From assembly GCA_937873275.1 (NCBI GenBank), contig CALMRC010000156.1, forward strand, positions 1 to 41,236: a stretch of 41,236 bases of DNA. The letters run 5' to 3'. The notes beneath the pieces are model-generated. The model ran no database searches, was not told the DNA's origin, and was given only the letters and a program-made list of their open reading frames with translations. Position 1 is the first letter of the stretch. Every line of letters begins with the position of its first letter. Below are positions 37,996 through 41,236 of the stretch, piece by piece. A program made the translations under genes and the position numbers. The stretch comes from an uncultured Spirochaetota bacterium. GTDB taxonomy: Bacteria; Spirochaetota; Spirochaetia; Treponematales; UBA12059.

Positions 37996-38832
37996 GTGCT
38001 GAACCAGGAGACGCGCACCGCCCTGGCGGCCAAGGCCCGGAGACTCCGGCGGATGGTGGTGACCACGGTCCACCAGGCCGGAGACGGCCATCCCGGGCCG
38101 GCCCTGTCCTGCGCGGACATCGTAACCGCCCTGTACTATCGGTGCATGCGGATCGATCCGGCCTGGCCGCGCTGGGAGGATCGGGACCGCTTCATCCTGT
38201 CCAAGGGCCATGCCTGCACGGTCCTCTACGCCGCCCTGGCGGACCTGGGGTACTTCCCCGAGTCCGCCCTGACCACCTTTCGGTCCCTGGGCTCCATACT
38301 CCAGGGCCACCCGGACATGAACAAGACCCCCGGGGTGGACATGACCAGCGGCTCCCTGGGCCACGGCATCCCCGTGGGGGCCGGCATGGCCGCGGCGGCC
38401 AGGCTCGCGGGCCGGGACTTCCGGGTCTACACCGTCGTGGGGGACGGCGAGCTCAACGAGGGCATCGTCTGGGAGGGTGCCATGGCGGCGGCCCGGATGG
38501 GCCTGGACAACCTGGTCGCTTTCGTGGATTGCAACGGCTTCCAGAGCGGGGGCACCACGGAGGAAATCAGCGGGATGAACCGTATCCGGGAGCGCTTCGA
38601 GGCCTTCGGCTGGCGCTGCCGGGAGATCGACGGCCACGACTTCGACCAAATCGTGGACGCCGTGGAGGAGACCCGGGCGCCCTCGGGGAAACCGACGATG
38701 ATCCTGGCCCGCACGGTCAAGGGTAAGGGCGTCTCCTTCATGGAGAACAACAACGACTGGCACAAGGGGGTCCCGGACAAGGAACAGCTGGCTCGGGCCC
38801 TGGTGGAACTGGCCGACGGGAGGGAGCTATGA
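37996..38832 (+). CDS. Transketolase, N-terminal subunit
   Basis: 278 residues, the TPP-binding half of a two-piece transketolase: TVHQAGDGHPGPALSCADIVTALY, RDRFILSKGHACTVLYAALADLG, VDMTSGSLGHGIPVGAGMA and the TPP motif VVGDGELNEGIVWEGAMAAARMGLDNLVAFVDCNG. The start is GTG at 37996 after GGAGGAGGG. Its stop overlaps the C-terminal subunit start (ATGA). Split transketolases are typical of dedicated sugar pathways; one described type (AptAB) acts on apulose-4-phosphate in apiose catabolism. Whether this one uses apulose-phosphate, erythrulose or ordinary pentose phosphates is open. Confidence 0.93.
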   Translation: MLNQETRTALAAKARRLRRMVVTTVHQAGDGHPGPALSCADIVTALYYRCMRIDPAWPRWEDRDRFILSKGHACTVLYAALADLGYFPESALTTFRSLGSILQGHPDMNKTPGVDMTSGSLGHGIPVGAGMAAAARLAGRDFRVYTVVGDGELNEGIVWEGAMAAARMGLDNLVAFVDCNGFQSGGTTEEISGMNRIRERFEAFGWRCREIDGHDFDQIVDAVEETRAPSGKPTMILARTVKGKGVSFMENNNDWHKGVPDKEQLARALVELADGREL

Positions 38833-39755
38833 CGATGCGCGGTACCCGGGAAGCCTTCATCCAGGGCCTCCTGGAGGCGGCCCAGGCGGACCCGGCCATC
38901 GTCCTGGTCTGCGCGGACTCCTTCAAGGCCGCCCGGGCGGCCCCCTTCGCAGCCGCCTTCCCGGACCGGGTTTTCGACGTGGGAATCGCCGAGCAGGCCG
39001 CGGCGGCCTTCGCTGCGGGTCTGGCTTCCTGCGGGTACAAGCCCTACGTGAACACCTACGCGGGCTTCATCGCCATGCGAGCCCTGGAGCAGGTCCGGCT
39101 CTACGCGGGATACACGGGCCTTGACGTCAAGTTCGCGGGTCTCAACGCGGGCATCTACGGGGGCGAGCGGGAGGGGGTGACCCACCAGTTCTTCGAGGAC
39201 CTCGCCGCCCTCCGGGCCATTCCGGGCCTGGAGATCGTGGTGCCCGCGGATGCGGGCCAGGTCCGCCAAGCGGTCTTGGCCCTGGCCTCCCGCCGAGGGC
39301 CCGCCTACATCCGACTGGGCAGCGGCCGGGAACCGGACATCCTGGGTCCGGAACACCGCTTCGAGTTCGGGAAGCTCAAGGTGCTCTCGGACACGGGGAC
39401 CGACGTCGCCCTATTCACCCAGGGGCCGGTCCTGGCCCGGGTGCTTAAGGCCGCGGATCTCCTCACGGCTCGGGGCATCGGGGCGGTGGTGGCCGAGGCC
39501 GCCACCCTGAAGCCCTTCGACGCCGAGGCTGTCGCGGCCGTCGCGGCCCGCTGCGCCCGGGTCGTGACGGTGGAGGACCACAACATCCTTGGAGGCCTGG
39601 GCTCCGCGGTGGCGGAGACCCTGGCGGAGCGGGGTTTGGCCCGCCCCCTCGTCCGCATCGGCATCCGGGACGTCTTTCCCCAGTCCGGACCCGCGGAGGC
39701 CCTCCTGGACCACTACGGCATGCGCCCGGAGGATATCGCGGCCGTCTCGGTTTGA
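38829..39755 (+). CDS. Transketolase, C-terminal subunit
   Basis: 308 residues: pyrimidine-binding and C-terminal domains of transketolase. Signatures are DPAIVLVCADSFKAA, FPDRVFDVGIAEQAAAAFAAGLA with the catalytic Glu in GIAEQ, GEREGVTHQFFEDLAALRAIPGLEIVVPADAGQ, and the C-terminal VVTVEDHNILGGLGSAVAETLAERG. It pairs with the N-terminal subunit just upstream, which it overlaps by 4 nt. It is the last gene of the long operon; a promoter for the next gene begins 3 nt after its stop. Confidence 0.93.
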   Translation: MTMRGTREAFIQGLLEAAQADPAIVLVCADSFKAARAAPFAAAFPDRVFDVGIAEQAAAAFAAGLASCGYKPYVNTYAGFIAMRALEQVRLYAGYTGLDVKFAGLNAGIYGGEREGVTHQFFEDLAALRAIPGLEIVVPADAGQVRQAVLALASRRGPAYIRLGSGREPDILGPEHRFEFGKLKVLSDTGTDVALFTQGPVLARVLKAADLLTARGIGAVVAEAATLKPFDAEAVAAVAARCARVVTVEDHNILGGLGSAVAETLAERGLARPLVRIGIRDVFPQSGPAEALLDHYGMRPEDIAAVSV

Positions 39756-39757
39756 AT

Positions 39758-39786
39758 TTTACATATCATTCAGGAACGATTATAGT
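39758..39786 (+). promoter_or_regulatory. Predicted promoter of the exported protein gene at 39822
   Basis: TTTACA (39758-39763) and TATAGT (39781-39786), spacer 17 bp. The expected start near 39793 leaves a leader of about 29 nt. Confidence 0.75.
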
Positions 39787-39821
39787 TATCCTTTGGGGGA
39801 GGGGATAACCGGGAGGACAGA

Positions 39822-40862
39822 CTGAGGTTCCGCCCGACCGTTCAACGAGCCGCGCTCATCCTGATCCTCGCCGCCGCCGTCCCGGTCTTCGCCCGGGAGC
39901 GTTCTGTCCTGATATCCATCGAACGATCGGATTCCGCGGGAGGGGAAACCTCGGAGGATCTCGAGGAGATCCTGGGGGTAACCGTATCCCTCGCCCTGGA
40001 GCGGGCGGGGTGGACAGCCGTCCTCGGGACCTCCGGAGCCTCGCTGGACGGTGCAAGTGAATTCCGTCTTCGTCTGCGATATGCTATGTACGGGAATCGG
40101 GTAGTCCTTTCCTTCAAGCTGGAGGACGCCCGGGGGCGTGTGCCGGCGGAAATCCGCACCCTGGAGCGGGACCTGGATCCCCAGTTCGACGCGGCCGTGA
40201 GCCGGACCGTCGAGGACCTGGCCCGGTCGACGGGCGAGGCCCTGGCCGCTTTACCGGCCTCGGAATCCCCCGCCGTACCCCTCCCGGAGCAACCGGTTCC
40301 GGAGATTGCGGAGGCGTCGCCCGCCGAACCCGGAGTCGCCCGGGGGGAACCGGAGCCCCGTTCGAGGGGACCCGCAGGACTTCGCCTGGGCGGGGGTGCC
40401 CTGATTCCCCTCGGGGAGGCGGGAGACTACTTCCGCGCCGCCCTTCGGATCGAGGCGGCTTGGCTTTTCCCCTCGGCCCGGAAGGCCCGCTGGGTCCTGG
40501 CCGCGGGGTTCACCGGATTCTCCCTGGAAGGCCCGGACGCGCCCGAGGCGGCGGCGGATTTCTTCCACCTGGGCTTCGGAGCGGAGTACTCCCTCATTCA
40601 CAAAAAGTCCATCGGCCTGGATCTCAGGATCCTGGCCGGTCCGATACTGGCGTACAGCCGGGGGGAGGCATCCTCCCCGGTGGTGAAGCTCCTGCCCTTC
40701 GTGCAGGCGGGGATGGCGGCGGGTTACCGGCCGTCCCCCCGGTGGGAGCTGGGGATTTCGTCGGACGTGCTGGTCCTGCTGGATTACGGGGAGACCCTCC
40801 TCCCCCTCCGGCCGGTCCTGGGCCTCGCCCCGGCCCTAACGGTGACCCGGGAGTTGAAGTGA
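39822..40862 (+). CDS. Exported, probably outer-membrane beta-barrel protein with apparent CTG start
   Basis: 346 residues if it starts at CTG 39822. The frame opens at 39786 and contains no ATG, GTG or TTG until ATG 40086. GGGAGGA lies 5 nt before the CTG, and the first residues form a clean signal peptide (RFRPTVQRAALILILAAAVPVFA). A start at 40086 would drop this export signal. The N-terminal part (about 25-125) is an alpha/beta domain. A Pro-rich linker follows (about 135-180), then amphipathic strands (LRLGGGALIPLGEAGDYFRAALRIEAAW, FLGFGAEYSLIHKKSIGLDLRILAG-like repeats) as in an outer-membrane barrel. Function unknown. Confidence 0.75.
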   Translation: MRFRPTVQRAALILILAAAVPVFARERSVLISIERSDSAGGETSEDLEEILGVTVSLALERAGWTAVLGTSGASLDGASEFRLRLRYAMYGNRVVLSFKLEDARGRVPAEIRTLERDLDPQFDAAVSRTVEDLARSTGEALAALPASESPAVPLPEQPVPEIAEASPAEPGVARGEPEPRSRGPAGLRLGGGALIPLGEAGDYFRAALRIEAAWLFPSARKARWVLAAGFTGFSLEGPDAPEAAADFFHLGFGAEYSLIHKKSIGLDLRILAGPILAYSRGEASSPVVKLLPFVQAGMAAGYRPSPRWELGISSDVLVLLDYGETLLPLRPVLGLAPALTVTRELK

Positions 40863-40863
40863 G

Positions 40864-41236
40864 ATGAACAAACTATCCCGCCGGGCGGCCTTCGCGGCCG
40901 TCCTGTCGGTACTTCTCCTCACCGCTTCCTGCCAGGCGGGGTTCCTGTTCGACATCTGGGACGAGTTCTTGGCGCCCTTCCTGGACGTGAGTCCCTCCGC
41001 GGCGGTCCTGACGGCCGGACAGCACCTGACCTTGACCGCGATCGGCGGCCGGGCACCCTACACCTTCCTCAAGACGGGGGGGGCCGGCACCCTCACGGAC
41101 AATCTCGACGGGACCGCGGAGTACCAGGCCGACGGGGGGGCGACGACGGCCTCGATCCTCCTATCGGACTCCCGGGGCGAGGAAGTCCAGGTGGATATCA
41201 TGGTCAGCGCGGTGGCGATCCCACAGTTGTACATCC
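40864..41236 (+). CDS. Lipoprotein with Ig-like beta domain (partial, runs off the right edge)
   Basis: The visible part starts with a lipoprotein signal peptide (AAFAAVLSVLLLTASCQAG, lipidated Cys about residue 23). The next segment (VSPSAAVLTAGQHLTLTAIGGRAPYTFLKTGGAGTL and a following DGTAEYQADGGATTASILLSDSRG) resembles an Ig-like/cadherin-type surface repeat. It starts 1 nt after the stop of the barrel protein, so they are co-transcribed. The 3' end is outside the window. Confidence 0.82.
   Translation, partial: MNKLSRRAAFAAVLSVLLLTASCQAGFLFDIWDEFLAPFLDVSPSAAVLTAGQHLTLTAIGGRAPYTFLKTGGAGTLTDNLDGTAEYQADGGATTASILLSDSRGEEVQVDIMVSAVAIPQLYI

Noticed and set aside
40086-40862. Start of the exported protein at ATG 40086
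   Set aside because: It lacks a ribosome-binding site and would remove a clear signal peptide encoded upstream in the same frame.

Overview
The window is a very GC-rich bacterial chromosome segment with dense operons and GC-biased third codon positions. The organism is probably diderm: the sugar-binding protein at 28497 has a cleavable signal peptide without a lipobox, and a beta-barrel-like exported protein, lipoproteins and a MacB-like ABC system are present. A DUF2400/TIGR02757 protein (a family I associate mainly with Bacteroidetes and Spirochaetes) and the gene mix are compatible with a high-GC spirochaete or a related anaerobe. The phylum is an inference; no rRNA is present.

Layout. 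1-4370: a TPR lipoprotein (minus) diverges from a membrane protein, a second TPR lipoprotein and a DUF2400 protein; the two divergent promoters share one -35 region and both look leaderless. 4371-5150: a tRNA-Pro(GGG) gene sits inside tRNA-Pro fragments, two 149-bp direct repeats and many hairpins, which looks like a scarred integration site. 5155-8914: a TetR regulator with an FtsX/MacB-type permease and its ATPase. 8958-12349: a DUF4386 membrane protein and an FG-GAP repeat protein divergent from a second TetR, then a YgjP-like metallopeptidase. 12441-15279: a Bax-inhibitor-1 family protein, a small secreted protein and an amidase. 15728-21603: signalling genes (receiver protein, histidine kinase with a periplasmic-binding-protein partner, PAS-GGDEF cyclase) and a pckG-HIT gene pair.

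22070-39755 is the most interesting part: a sugar-catabolic island. It has an AraB-type ribulokinase and a FadR/GntR regulator, then a minus-strand operon that I recognise as D-apionate lactonase (ApnL), D-apionate oxidoisomerase (ApnO) and a 3-oxo-isoapionate decarboxylase-like TIM barrel (OiaC). Divergent from it is a long plus-strand operon: sugar-binding protein, a fused ATPase-permease, a second permease, E1 alpha, E1 beta, an SDR, a free lipoyl protein, a lipoyl-less E2 acyltransferase, a transaldolase and a two-piece transketolase. The first three enzymes would turn apionolactone into L-erythrulose plus CO2. The usual erythrulose kinase/isomerase genes are not in the window. L-erythrulose is the bis-hydroxy analogue of acetoin, and the E1 subunits resemble acetoin dehydrogenase, so I propose that this split complex cleaves erythrulose to glycolyl-CoA and glycolaldehyde, or that the transketolase uses erythrulose directly as ketol donor. 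This is a hypothesis.

39822-41236: an exported protein that seems to start with CTG, then a lipoprotein cut by the window edge.
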